A DNA stretch of 64,000 nucleotides. Origin: Alteromonas_F sp964429915. GTDB taxonomy: Bacteria; Pseudomonadota; Gammaproteobacteria; Enterobacterales; Alteromonadaceae. A program made the position numbers and the translations under genes. Shown piece after piece: positions 1-8,929 of the stretch. The notes under the pieces were generated by a model. It searched no databases. It was not told the DNA's origin and was given only the letters and a program-made list of their open reading frames with translations. The DNA lies in NCBI GenBank assembly GCA_964429915.1, contig CAYSDZ010000003.1:1-64000 (forward strand), read 5' to 3'. Every line of letters starts with the position of its first letter. Position 1 is the stretch's first letter.

Positions 1-55
1 GCCGTGAAGCACTGGAACCTAAATCCAGCGTGTCTACCAATTCCACCACTTCCGC
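1..55 (-). tRNA. tRNA-Leu (anticodon UAG), 3' part cut by window edge
   Basis: On the minus strand the gene begins at base 55 with GCGGAAGTGGTGGAATTGGT, the usual 5' half of a class II leucine tRNA, with D-loop and anticodon stem. The anticodon TAG is read from bases 21-19. The variable arm, T arm and acceptor 3' strand lie outside the window. It is the last gene of the Pro-Arg-His-Leu cluster. Confidence 0.93.
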
Positions 56-78
56 TTTGCTATCTTTTTAGAAAGAAA

Positions 79-154
79 TGGGGTGGACGATGGGATTTGA
101 ACCCACGACAACCGGAATCACAATCCGGGGCTCTACCAACTGAGCTACGCCCAC
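79..154 (-). tRNA. tRNA-His (anticodon GUG)
   Basis: Complete cloverleaf on the minus strand: acceptor GTGGGCG pairs with CGTCCAC, the T arm holds GGTTCAAAT, and CCA is encoded at bases 81-79. The anticodon GTG is read at 121-119. The base just upstream of the 5' end (155) is G and the discriminator is C, so the extra G-1:C73 pair needed by histidyl-tRNA synthetase can be encoded, as in E. coli. Confidence 0.96.
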
Positions 155-202
155 CACTGATTTTTAATGCCTGACTCGCCGTCGCTGTCCATCGCTATAT
201 AG

Positions 203-279
<77 letters not shown>

Positions 280-300
280 TTAACGAATCATGCAATAAAA

Positions 301-377
301 TGGTCGGTGAGATAGGATTTGAACCTACGACCCCTTGGACCCAAACCAAGTGCGCTACCAAGCTGCGCCACTCACCG
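301..377 (-). tRNA. tRNA-Pro (anticodon UGG)
   Basis: 77-nt cloverleaf on the minus strand: acceptor CGGTGAG pairs with CTCACCG, the T arm has GGTTCAAAT, and CCA is encoded at 303-301. The anticodon TGG is read at 343-341. It is the promoter-proximal gene of the cluster, transcribed away from folD. Confidence 0.96.
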
Positions 378-601
378 ACATGTATCGCCAATCACCTCAT
401 TACCGAGCATTGAATCTCGTTACTAAGGTTAGTGCCGCTACGGGTGGCGCATATTACCGACTTGATATGTTTCCGTCAAACACTTTTTACGGACAATTTT
501 TCAAGTGCTGTGAATGTGTTCAAATATGTAAATTCAACATCCCCAAACTTCGCTTGATATGCGACAATATTAATAACTTACTTATTGTCGTGGAAGTATA
601 G

Positions 602-1462
602 ATGTCTGTAAAAGCTCATATTATTGACGGAAAGCAAATAGCAAAGCACGTAAGGGCCAATGTCGCGAATTACGTTGAATCGTTGATTGATTCGGGAAAA
701 AGAGCACCCGGTCTCGCTGTTGTTTTAGTGGGGAACAATGCTGCTTCGCAAGTTTATGTCGCTAATAAACGAAAAGCGTGTGATGAAGTGAAATTCGTCT
801 CTAAATCTTTTGATTTACCAGCTACCACGTCTCAACAAGAACTGTTAGAGCTCATTGATACGCTCAATGAAGATGCTGAAATCGATGGGATACTGGTACA
901 ACTCCCCTTACCCGCAGGGTTAAATAGCACAGAAACACTTGAACGTATTCATCCACATAAAGACGTTGACGGCTTTCACCCGTATAACATTGGTCGTCTG
1001 GCTCAACGCGTGCCTGCACTCAGACCCTGTACGCCAAAAGGTATCATGACCTTAATCGAATCAACTAAGAAAAACACCAAAGGAATGGATGCGGTTATCG
1101 TCGGCGCTTCGAATATTGTGGGTAGACCGATGAGTTTAGAATTGTTGCTAGCCGGTTGCACGGTGACAACGTGTCATAAGTTTACACAAAATTTAAAAGA
1201 ACACATTAATCGTGCAGACTTGTTAGTCGTAGCAGTGGGGAAAACGAATTTTATTCCTGGCGAGTGGATCAAACCGGGAGCCGTGGTGATCGATGTGGGC
1301 ATTAACCGTCAAACCGATGGTTCTTTAGTAGGCGACGTGCACTTTGATACCGCCGTTCAAAAAGCCAGTTGGATCACCCCCGTGCCAGGTGGTGTAGGTC
1401 CAATGACAGTGGCAAGTTTGATTGAAAACACGCTTGAAGCCTACGTAAAGTTCCATTCTTAA
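602..1462 (+). CDS. folD: Bifunctional methylenetetrahydrofolate dehydrogenase/cyclohydrolase FolD
   Basis: FolD interconverts 5,10-methylene-, methenyl- and 10-formyl-tetrahydrofolate in the cytosol with NADP, feeding purine and formyl-Met synthesis. The 286-residue product has the family's normal length. Visible motifs are YVANKRKAC near residue 52 with the catalytic Tyr52/Lys56 pair, DGILVQLPLP near residue 96, the Rossmann segment VGASNIVGRP near 168, and the C-terminal signature PVPGGVGPMT. It is transcribed divergently from the tRNA cluster; bases 378-601 between them hold no gene I can support. The ATG at 602 comes directly after an in-frame stop of an unlikely upstream reading frame. 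Confidence 0.97.
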   Translation: MSVKAHIIDGKQIAKHVRANVANYVESLIDSGKRAPGLAVVLVGNNAASQVYVANKRKACDEVKFVSKSFDLPATTSQQELLELIDTLNEDAEIDGILVQLPLPAGLNSTETLERIHPHKDVDGFHPYNIGRLAQRVPALRPCTPKGIMTLIESTKKNTKGMDAVIVGASNIVGRPMSLELLLAGCTVTTCHKFTQNLKEHINRADLLVVAVGKTNFIPGEWIKPGAVVIDVGINRQTDGSLVGDVHFDTAVQKASWITPVPGGVGPMTVASLIENTLEAYVKFHS

Positions 1463-1483
1463 CGCAGGCTTAGACCAAAAGGC

Positions 1484-2065
1484 ATGACAGAAAGTATTGT
1501 TCAAGTTATTGAAGAATGGATGAGCGAATGGATTGTAAAAGAAAATTTTTGCCCCTTTGCTAAACCTGCGTTGCAACAAAACCAAGTAAAAATTCAAGTG
1601 TGTCATAGCAACAGCTGGTCACAGGTGTTAGAAAGTTTATCGGCAGAGTGCAATGCGCTACTGGAAAGAGAGCAGTATACGACTTGCTTATTGGTACTCA
1701 CTGCTTGTGCAGACGATTTTTTTGATTACCTAGCGCTATTAGAAGCTGCGCAAAAACGCATAGAAAATGAAGGCTGGTTGGGTGTGTTTCAGTTAGCAAG
1801 CTTTCATCCCGATTATTTATTTGAAAGCGAAAGTGTTGAGAGTGTTTCTCACTTTACCAATCGTGCTCCTCTTCCAATTATCCACATTTTACAAGAGCAG
1901 GAAATAGACAGAGTCATGCCGCGCGAGCAAGCTGCACAAGAATACGCCGAACGTATTGTCGAACGAAACATTCAGCGTCTTGAACAAATAGGAATCGAAG
2001 CAGCAAAAGCACAACTTGACCAATGGCAGCGAAAGATTGCGTCTATCACTCAATCGGCATCATAA
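1484..2065 (+). CDS. DUF1415 family protein
   Basis: A 193-residue soluble protein whose N-terminal pattern (W-x3-W-x2-KENFCPFAKP near residues 15-28) is typical of DUF1415. The family is widespread in gammaproteobacteria and has no firm function. There is no signal peptide or membrane segment. The conserved Cys23 and the HPDY motif near residue 107 may form a site, but that is inference. The gene follows folD by 21 bp and is probably cotranscribed. Its last 20 bp overlap the end of the convergent DUF4340 gene. Confidence 0.85.
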   Translation: MTESIVQVIEEWMSEWIVKENFCPFAKPALQQNQVKIQVCHSNSWSQVLESLSAECNALLEREQYTTCLLVLTACADDFFDYLALLEAAQKRIENEGWLGVFQLASFHPDYLFESESVESVSHFTNRAPLPIIHILQEQEIDRVMPREQAAQEYAERIVERNIQRLEQIGIEAAKAQLDQWQRKIASITQSAS

Positions 2066-2939
2066 GCGAATTAGCTGTCTGCGGTGAAAGTTCAAAGGCC
2101 CAATGTTGTTGCCATAACTCTGCCTCGCTATCGACAATAAACCATACTTGCTCCGATTCGTTGTTTTTAAACAGGGAAAGCCTTAGCACATCGTCGTCAG
2201 TAGTCAGCGTAATCACTCTCACAGGGTTTTGAGTAAACCAACTCAACAAGGCACTTTGCCGTTCAAGAACACTTAAATAATCTATCTCTGTCAATGCCGT
2301 TGTCAGCGAGGCCATAAAGTCAAACGTTTGCCTGTCTATTTCTTGACCGTCGATGTCGATTGCCTTTATATTTGTCTCCTGCAACGGCAATATAGGCCTG
2401 AGCAACCATTGTTCTAAGGTATCCGGTAATTGAATCACCTTATCTATCAGCATACTTTGCTGCTCACTTTGTATGCGAACAAAACTCGCATTTCGATGTT
2501 TTGAGGTATGCCCAATCAGCAATGCTCGCGTGGATGTAGGCGTTTTGAGGGTGACTAAACTTGAATCAGAGCCGACACCTGAAACATCGTCTAGGCCAAG
2601 CATTTTATAATTCGCAGCATTCTGTGTTTTTAACGCGTCAATGTGGGCTGAGGCCAAGTCGTTAAGTAAACCTTGCAGCATGGAAGCATCAACAGGGAAA
2701 AGGCGAGTATCAGACAACAGAGGTGTCATCCATTGACCTTCAACACGCGCTGCTTGTAACACCTGACCAGTAGCCCGATGAATAGATACCGTATTTACTG
2801 CGTCTAATTCTTTTACTAAGTCAGGAAAAAGCTTGCGCTCTTTTTCTTCAATAGTTGCAGGAGATGACCGATCAGAATAATAAAACGCCAATGATAGAGA
2901 AACGAGGGTTAAGCCAAATAAAACATAAGTGCGTACCAT
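2046..2939 (-). CDS. DUF4340 domain protein, last gene of GldAFG-type ABC operon
   Basis: A 297-residue protein with one N-terminal membrane segment (about residues 3-20) followed by a large periplasmic part made of repeated beta-rich units, as in DUF4340. In many proteobacteria this family sits directly behind GldG-like genes, as here (5 bp gap). The role is unknown. Inference: it is an extracytoplasmic partner of the transporter encoded upstream. Its 3' end overlaps the convergent DUF1415 gene by 20 bp, so no separate terminator fits between them. Confidence 0.82.
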   Translation of the reverse strand: MVRTYVLFGLTLVSLSLAFYYSDRSSPATIEEKERKLFPDLVKELDAVNTVSIHRATGQVLQAARVEGQWMTPLLSDTRLFPVDASMLQGLLNDLASAHIDALKTQNAANYKMLGLDDVSGVGSDSSLVTLKTPTSTRALLIGHTSKHRNASFVRIQSEQQSMLIDKVIQLPDTLEQWLLRPILPLQETNIKAIDIDGQEIDRQTFDFMASLTTALTEIDYLSVLERQSALLSWFTQNPVRVITLTTDDDVLRLSLFKNNESEQVWFIVDSEAELWQQHWAFELSPQTANSLMMPIE

Positions 2940-2944
2940 AAAGC

Positions 2945-4786
2945 CTATCCTGCCTCGCTTATATTATTTTTATGATTGTTATTTTCTTCCATTATCCCCA
3001 CCATGAGCTTTCGCGGCGCTCTGGTTCTAAATAGCTTATAAAATAACGAAATGAGTACCGTCATCAAAATAGGAAATATCATAATGTTGAGCAGTTTTAG
3101 CTGGTTGCCTAAAGACGCAATATCTTTTTGCAATTGCAAGCGCACTCGGCGCAAGGCTTGACGTATTTCTATTCTGCGCTCAATAAATCCATCAAGCGCA
3201 GTTTGTTGTTGCGGCGTGACGACTGCAGACTGCTCAGATGCTTGTAGCTGCACTAACTCTTGTTCAACCTGCTCTAGCTCAGATTGTAAGCGCTGCTCCT
3301 GCTCGCGAAATTTAGCATCAGCAAGCGCTTTGAGTTCAGCAACCGTAGTAAACGGACGATTGTAAGTTCCGCGACTGCGAATACCGATTAACTCTGTGCT
3401 GCCACTCAAATTATCCACGCTGTTTATCACTAAGTCGCCATTGTTGGCAAAAGGCGTAGAGATATTCTGCCCAAAAAATTGACTATGCTGTATCCAAAAT
3501 CGGTCAGTCAACATATCGACATCTGCGTATACGAGAAAATTAACGGCTTTCGACATACCGTCTACATAGGCTGAGTTAACCGTACCAGACAGGTGTGCGC
3601 CTAAGGTAAAGGTTGCTGCATCTTGAGTGAGAAGCTGAGAAAACTGTTCAGGCGATTGAATCTGTACAACCTTTTCCTTATCTATTACTTGCCCAAAAGC
3701 ACTGCTTTTTAATAGCGGGGTGAGGCGCAAGTTGCTCTCCGTTTGAGTATTTATCCTACCCACAGAGGCCATGTTAATACTCTCGAAATCCCGAGTGATC
3801 ACTTCGTCTGAGTTAATTTGGGACGGTCTCAGACCTAAAATACCGGGATGATTCACAATCTGGCCTTGCTGACCTTGCATATCTAAGCCCAATTGGGGAT
3901 CAAATACCAACAAAGACGCATCTACCTGAATGCCATACTGTGATAACACACGCATATCTGACCCTTCACTGCTGGTGCCATTTGGGTTGCTTTCAAAGTA
4001 CGGGTCGACAAAAGCAATCAGCTTTCCTGTCTCCATGACATGCTGATCGATGGCTTGCATCAGTTCATCATTCAGATTCTTTGGATGCACCAACATCAGC
4101 AAATCAATAGACTTTGGCAATGCGGTATCTTGCGCACTTATAAGGGTGAGATCGTAAAACGCTTGTAGCTGAGTGAAAAACGCCATTGCAGGTTGAACTT
4201 GACCAGTAAACGGATTTGGCCCCCCAAGTAAAGGCAAATCACTGATCACACCTATTTGCAGCTTGTTCACATGAGAGAGCTCATAAACCAGCTTGCTGAG
4301 TTCATATTCGAGAAAGCGTTCATCGTTGGGATTAAAAAATGGAATCACCTCTTGCCCATCGAGGAGATTAGTGCCAGCAAGCCCAAAATAGATGAGTTGC
4401 TCGTCGGCATTTACGCCTACCCCTGCCAATCCGAATTGACTCGCGTCATCTTCCGACTCAGAAAAAGGTTCAGGATCAATAATACTCAGACTTATCATTC
4501 CATTTGATAAAGCCTCGTAGGTTTTTAACAGTCGTTCAACGCGTTGAGCATAATTGCGAATTGAAGTCATACCTTTCGTTGCGGAATCAGAAAAGAAATA
4601 ATGCAGCTCGATTGGCTCTTGCAACGAAGACAAAATAGATTTCGAACCATCAGAAAGTGTGTAAACATTATTTTCGGTTAAATCGACTTGAATACCACTC
4701 AAAAATCGACTGTTAAGTACATTCAGTGACACCAGCAAAATGGACAGTAAGCATATATTAATGAATATCAAAACTGTTTTTTTCAT
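2945..4786 (-). CDS. GldG-like ABC-associated protein (Gld-type, DUF4350-like)
   Basis: 613 residues: an N-terminal membrane anchor (about 5-26), the segment YTLSDGSKSILSSL near residues 43-56 that marks GldG-like proteins, a long periplasmic domain, a charged Gln/Glu-rich coiled coil (about 490-560) and a C-terminal membrane helix (about 570-590). In Bacteroidetes GldG belongs to a gliding-associated ABC complex; in gammaproteobacteria the homologues have no known cargo. It lies 2 bp behind the permease gene and 5 bp before the DUF4340 gene, so the four genes read as one operon. Confidence 0.82.
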   Translation of the reverse strand: MKKTVLIFINICLLSILLVSLNVLNSRFLSGIQVDLTENNVYTLSDGSKSILSSLQEPIELHYFFSDSATKGMTSIRNYAQRVERLLKTYEALSNGMISLSIIDPEPFSESEDDASQFGLAGVGVNADEQLIYFGLAGTNLLDGQEVIPFFNPNDERFLEYELSKLVYELSHVNKLQIGVISDLPLLGGPNPFTGQVQPAMAFFTQLQAFYDLTLISAQDTALPKSIDLLMLVHPKNLNDELMQAIDQHVMETGKLIAFVDPYFESNPNGTSSEGSDMRVLSQYGIQVDASLLVFDPQLGLDMQGQQGQIVNHPGILGLRPSQINSDEVITRDFESINMASVGRINTQTESNLRLTPLLKSSAFGQVIDKEKVVQIQSPEQFSQLLTQDAATFTLGAHLSGTVNSAYVDGMSKAVNFLVYADVDMLTDRFWIQHSQFFGQNISTPFANNGDLVINSVDNLSGSTELIGIRSRGTYNRPFTTVAELKALADAKFREQEQRLQSELEQVEQELVQLQASEQSAVVTPQQQTALDGFIERRIEIRQALRRVRLQLQKDIASLGNQLKLLNIMIFPILMTVLISLFYKLFRTRAPRKLMVGIMEENNNHKNNISEAG

Positions 4787-4788
4787 AA

Positions 4789-5523
4789 TCAGTTTGCCTT
4801 GGTATGTTCTATTATGAGTGCGCTGATCAACAGGAAAACAAGCGCAAAGCTAACAAAGTACAAGCTGTCTCCCAACGACAAAATACCTTTAGAGATGGCT
4901 TCAAAGCGCACCAAAAAGCTGAACGATGCAAGCGTGTCTAACACAGCAGCGCTGACAAACTGCGAGATAAGGTCAAGCACAATGTTTGAACCTAGAGCCA
5001 CAAATAAAAAACATGTCACGACAGACAAAATAAAGGCTGTCACCTGATTTTTCGTTATTGCTGACATACAGGTACTCAATGCAAGGAAAGCGGCCGACAT
5101 CAACCATGCGCCAATGTATCCGGCAACAATGATTCCGCGATCTGGCTGACCTAAGTATTCGAGCGAAAGCCATAAAGGAAAAGTCATGCACAGTGCTAAG
5201 CCAACAATGATCCAAGCAGCAAGAAACTTTCCTAACACACAGGAAAAATGCGACACAGGCAAGGTCATTAATAATTCAATCGTGCCATTTTTTCTTTCTT
5301 CAGCCCATGTGCGCATGCTGATTGCAGGGACTAAAAATAAAAACAACCACGGTTGAAAACTGAAAAAAGGTGATAAGTCGGCTTGGTTGCGTTCGTAAAA
5401 ATCACCTAGTACATAAGTAAATACGCCATTTAACACCAAGAAAACACAAATAAACACGTAGCCCACAGGCGTAGCGAAAAAACTACCTAGTTCTCGTTTA
5501 AATATATAATACGTAGCGTTCAT
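4789..5523 (-). CDS. ABC-2 type permease, GldF-like
   Basis: A 244-residue integral membrane protein with about six hydrophobic helices. It contains the segment MRTWAEERKNGTIELL (about residues 70-85), the conserved cytoplasmic motif of ABC-2 permeases of the Gld/NosY type. It overlaps the ATPase gene by 4 bp (ATGA), which suggests translational coupling. It should form the membrane channel with the ATPase encoded just upstream. Confidence 0.87.
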   Translation of the reverse strand: MNATYYIFKRELGSFFATPVGYVFICVFLVLNGVFTYVLGDFYERNQADLSPFFSFQPWLFLFLVPAISMRTWAEERKNGTIELLMTLPVSHFSCVLGKFLAAWIIVGLALCMTFPLWLSLEYLGQPDRGIIVAGYIGAWLMSAAFLALSTCMSAITKNQVTAFILSVVTCFLFVALGSNIVLDLISQFVSAAVLDTLASFSFLVRFEAISKGILSLGDSLYFVSFALVFLLISALIIEHTKAN

Positions 5524-6461
5524 TCATCCTCTCCCTCATCATCGGTTTCGTTATCGGTGAGTGTACGAAACACTTCATCGAGATGGCCTTGAGCAATGGT
5601 CATTTCATCGACTGGCAAGCGTCTTTGAAAAACGTATTCACTCACTAGATGAACAATACTTCTTCCTTCTTCGGGATAAAGCGTGATTTCTCCCGTTTTT
5701 GGATCAACATTAAAATCAGCTACACCCTCTATATCTTCTAACCCAGATATGTCTGCGGCATAACTTAATTTCAAACTGACTGCGTTATACGATTTTGACT
5801 GACGTTGCAATTCGGCTGGTGTGCCGTCGTAGCGCAGTTTGCCTTTTGCAATAATCATCGTGCGATTACACAAGGCAGTGACCTCTTCCAAAATATGCGT
5901 CGAAATGACGACTATTTTATCTTTCGATAGTGCCTTAATAAGTTGACGCACTTGGAATTTTTGGTTCGGGTCAAGTCCGTCGGTGGGTTCATCAAGCAAC
6001 AAAATTTTGGGATCGTGGATTAAAGCCTGCGCAATCCCTACCCTGCGTTTAAAGCCCTTAGATAAGGTTTCAATTGTGCTGTTCAAAACCGACTCTAAAT
6101 TTACTTTAGCCACCACATCAGCAATAGCATTTACCCGTTGCTTGCGCGAAACACCTCGCATTTTGGCAATAAAAAGCAGAAACTGATACACCGTCATTTC
6201 TTCGTAAGCAGGCGCACCTTCTGCCAAATAACCAATGACCTTACGGGCTTTTTGCCCTTGCTTAGCGACATCGATGCCATCAATCAGAACCTGACCGGAG
6301 CTGGAAGACAAAAAGCCGGTTAACATTTTCATGGTAGTCGATTTACCTGCGCCATTAGGGCCGAGGAATCCGACTATATCGCCAGCATTTAGGGTGAAAT
6401 TTAAGTCATCAACCACACGTCGCTGACCAAAGGTTTTAGTTAAATGATTTACTGATATCAT
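5520..6461 (-). CDS. ABC transporter ATPase, GldA-like
   Basis: 313 residues with a complete nucleotide-binding domain: Walker A GPNGAGKSTT near residue 35, signature LSKGFKRRVGIAQ near 136, Walker B ILLLDEPTDGLDP near 154 and the switch His in STHILEEV. A C-terminal extension ends in a very acidic tail (ETDDEGEDE). It is the first gene of the Gld-type operon and is divergent from trmO. The GldA assignment rests on the downstream GldF/GldG-like partners. Confidence 0.88.
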   Translation of the reverse strand: MISVNHLTKTFGQRRVVDDLNFTLNAGDIVGFLGPNGAGKSTTMKMLTGFLSSSSGQVLIDGIDVAKQGQKARKVIGYLAEGAPAYEEMTVYQFLLFIAKMRGVSRKQRVNAIADVVAKVNLESVLNSTIETLSKGFKRRVGIAQALIHDPKILLLDEPTDGLDPNQKFQVRQLIKALSKDKIVVISTHILEEVTALCNRTMIIAKGKLRYDGTPAELQRQSKSYNAVSLKLSYAADISGLEDIEGVADFNVDPKTGEITLYPEEGRSIVHLVSEYVFQRRLPVDEMTIAQGHLDEVFRTLTDNETDDEGEDE

Positions 6462-6561
6462 ATTGATTATATTTTTATTTGGGTAAGTCCCTACCCTACA
6501 CTCGTGTTGTATGTTTTAGTCCGACAAGAAATATACGTGCGAAAGGACAAATTTCATAGAC

Positions 6562-7284
6562 ATGTCAGAGATTTTTATTCAGCCCATTGCCATCGCCCGT
6601 ACTCCGTTTAAGCAAAAATTTGCAATTCCTCGACAGCCTAATCTAGCTCAGGCTCCCGGAACACTAATAATGAACACGGGGTATGATTCTATTGACTGCT
6701 TTGATGGCATAGAGGGGTTCAGTCATTTATGGTTAATATTCCATTTTAATGAAACGGCGTCAGCCGGATGGAAGTCAAAAGTGAAAGCGCCCAGACTAGG
6801 CGGAAATGCGTCATTGGGGGTGTTTGCTAGTAGAAGTACCTTTAGACCCAATGGCCTCGGATTGTCGGTGGTTCAAAATAAAGGAATTCGAAAAGCGAAC
6901 GGTCGTGTCATGGTAGATATTGAGGGCGCAGACTTGCTTGATAACACCCCCATTATCGATATAAAACCCTATCTTCCCTACGCGGATGCGATACCAAGCA
7001 GTTCAGCGCAAATGAACCGTTGCCCGCTAGATACCCCCACACTGGTGCCTGTTGAATTTAAACCCAATCTCTGGGGAGAAATTAAGCATTTAGAGCAAAA
7101 GTATGCCGGTTTTACAGATTTAGTGACAAAGGTGTTAGCTCAGGACCCAAGACCCGCCTATAAGCGTTCGCTGACAAATGACCCTAAACTATACAAAGTT
7201 CAGCTCTATGATGTGGACATCGCATGGCAATGGTTGAATAACAAAATTATTGTTGAACAATTCACGTTGCTTCCATCGAGCTAG
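6562..7284 (+). CDS. trmO: tRNA (t6A37) N6-methyltransferase TrmO
   Basis: TrmO (TsaA/YaeB) uses S-adenosylmethionine to methylate N6-threonylcarbamoyladenosine at position 37 of tRNA-Thr. The 240-residue product starts with the typical IQPIAIARTPFKQKFAIPRQ and has the FRPNGLGLSVV segment near residue 94 and the DIKPYLPYAD segment near 138. It directly precedes proS, the same order as yaeB-proS in E. coli. The length matches the gammaproteobacterial form with a C-terminal extension. Confidence 0.93.
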   Translation: MSEIFIQPIAIARTPFKQKFAIPRQPNLAQAPGTLIMNTGYDSIDCFDGIEGFSHLWLIFHFNETASAGWKSKVKAPRLGGNASLGVFASRSTFRPNGLGLSVVQNKGIRKANGRVMVDIEGADLLDNTPIIDIKPYLPYADAIPSSSAQMNRCPLDTPTLVPVEFKPNLWGEIKHLEQKYAGFTDLVTKVLAQDPRPAYKRSLTNDPKLYKVQLYDVDIAWQWLNNKIIVEQFTLLPSS

Positions 7285-7333
7285 TGTTGCGTTTAGAATA
7301 TCGGGTTTAAACACTATCAGGTAATCTGCTTTC

Positions 7334-8890
7334 ATGCGTACTAGCCACTATTTACTTGCCACACAAAAAGAAACACCTGCTGAGGCAGAAATCGTAAGCC
7401 ATCAACTTATGTTGCGGGCTGGTCTTGTCAGAAAACTGGCCTCTGGATTGTATACGTGGCTTCCCTCAGGGCTTCGAGTACTGAACAAAGTGGCCAATAT
7501 TGTTCGCGAAGAGATGAACCAAGCAGGCGCCATTGAAGTGCTAATGCCCGTTGTTCAACCCGCTGACTTATGGGAAGAATCGGGCCGTTGGGAAGATTAT
7601 GGTCCTGAGTTGTTGCGTATTAACGATCGCCATCAGCGCGATTTTGTACTAGGCCCGACACACGAAGAAGTCATTACTGCCTTGGTTCGAAATGAAGTAA
7701 GTAGCTATAAACAGCTTCCTCTCAACCTATATCAAATTCAAACTAAATTTCGCGACGAAGTGCGCCCTCGTTTTGGCATTATGCGAGGCCGTGAATTTAC
7801 CATGAAAGATGCGTATAGCTTTCATACCACAGACGAGTCTCTCGCTGACACTTACCAACAAATGTTTACTGCTTATTGCAATATTTTTACGCGCTTAGGT
7901 TTGGATTATCGCGCAGTAATAGCAGATTCAGGCTCTATTGGCGGCAGTACCTCTCATGAGTTTCATGTATTAGCAGATTCAGGCGAGGATGCCATTGCCT
8001 TTTCAGATAGCAGCGATTATGCCGCCAATGTAGAGATGGCGGCTACGCTACCTCGCCAGCAAGCCAGCAGTACAGCCTCTTTGCAAGTTATCGCAGTGGC
8101 AGGCGAAGATGATGCAGACAGCGATTGGTATGCACTCGTATTACACTCTGAGCATGTTTTGAACGAAATTAAAGCTGAAAAGCTTGTTGGTGTCGCGTCT
8201 CCGTTGCGTGTAGCATCAGAAGAGCAAGCTCGCTCGCTATTAGGCGGTAATGCTGACTCAGTTAAGCTTGACGATTTATCCATTCCTGTTGTTTATGACC
8301 ACAGCGTAGCCCCTAACACTAAAGTACAAACCGCTGACTTACGCAATGTAATCGAAGGTGATGCCTCTCCTGATGGAGAAGGCAAATTAGTCATCAAGCG
8401 TGGTATAGAAGTGGGGCATATCTTCCAGCTTGGCGATAAATATTCCTCTGCCATGAATTGCGGCGTGCTGAATGAAAATGGCAAACATCAAACCTTGAGT
8501 ATGGGCTGCTACGGTATTGGGGTATCGCGTATCGTGGCCGCGGCTATCGAACAAAATCACGACAAATACGGCATTATTTGGCCTGAGACTATGGCACCGT
8601 TTCACGTTGTGATCATCCCAATGAATATGCACAAATCACAACGCATCAAAGAAGTGGCAGAAAAACTGTACGCCAGCTTGATTAATCTGGGAATAGATGT
8701 TTTATTTGATGATAGGAAAGAGCGACCCGGCGTTATGTTTGCAGATATGGAGTTGCTTGGTATTCCCCACAGTATCGTTGTAGGTGAACGCAACTTGGAT
8801 AACCAGCAGGTAGAATACAAGTACCGAAAAACGGGCGAAAAACAGTTGTTGGCTATTGATGAAGTTGCTGAGTTCATTTCGTCAAAATAG
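7334..8890 (+). CDS. proS: Prolyl-tRNA synthetase with reduced editing (INS) domain
   Basis: ProRS charges tRNA-Pro with proline in the cytosol. The catalytic core is intact: motif 1 region near residues 30-80, the LGPTHEEVI segment near 106, motif 2 FRDEVRPRFGIMR near 139 and motif 3 GCYGIGVSRI near 391, followed by the anticodon-binding domain. The protein has 518 residues against about 572 in E. coli. The shortfall lies in the insertion domain (about residues 225-352). The segments that carry the editing Lys279, the GxxxP loop and His369 in the E. coli enzyme have no counterpart here. The remnant still contains VLNEIKAEKL and SIPVVYDHSV, so this is erosion of the domain and not a frameshift. 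Confidence 0.95.
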   Translation: MRTSHYLLATQKETPAEAEIVSHQLMLRAGLVRKLASGLYTWLPSGLRVLNKVANIVREEMNQAGAIEVLMPVVQPADLWEESGRWEDYGPELLRINDRHQRDFVLGPTHEEVITALVRNEVSSYKQLPLNLYQIQTKFRDEVRPRFGIMRGREFTMKDAYSFHTTDESLADTYQQMFTAYCNIFTRLGLDYRAVIADSGSIGGSTSHEFHVLADSGEDAIAFSDSSDYAANVEMAATLPRQQASSTASLQVIAVAGEDDADSDWYALVLHSEHVLNEIKAEKLVGVASPLRVASEEQARSLLGGNADSVKLDDLSIPVVYDHSVAPNTKVQTADLRNVIEGDASPDGEGKLVIKRGIEVGHIFQLGDKYSSAMNCGVLNENGKHQTLSMGCYGIGVSRIVAAAIEQNHDKYGIIWPETMAPFHVVIIPMNMHKSQRIKEVAEKLYASLINLGIDVLFDDRKERPGVMFADMELLGIPHSIVVGERNLDNQQVEYKYRKTGEKQLLAIDEVAEFISSK

Positions 8891-8929
8891 GATCAGACTG
8901 AGTCTTTTACTCATTCAAAGAGGACAAGT

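Noticed and set aside
335..601. 88-codon open frame overlapping the tRNA-Pro gene
   Set aside because: It starts inside tRNA-Pro on the opposite strand, has odd composition and no ribosome binding site; it covers the tRNA/folD promoter region.
6481..6496. GGGTA/TACCC inverted repeat between the GldA-like gene and trmO as an operator
   Set aside because: Five-base arms are expected by chance at this frequency and no known regulator motif fits.
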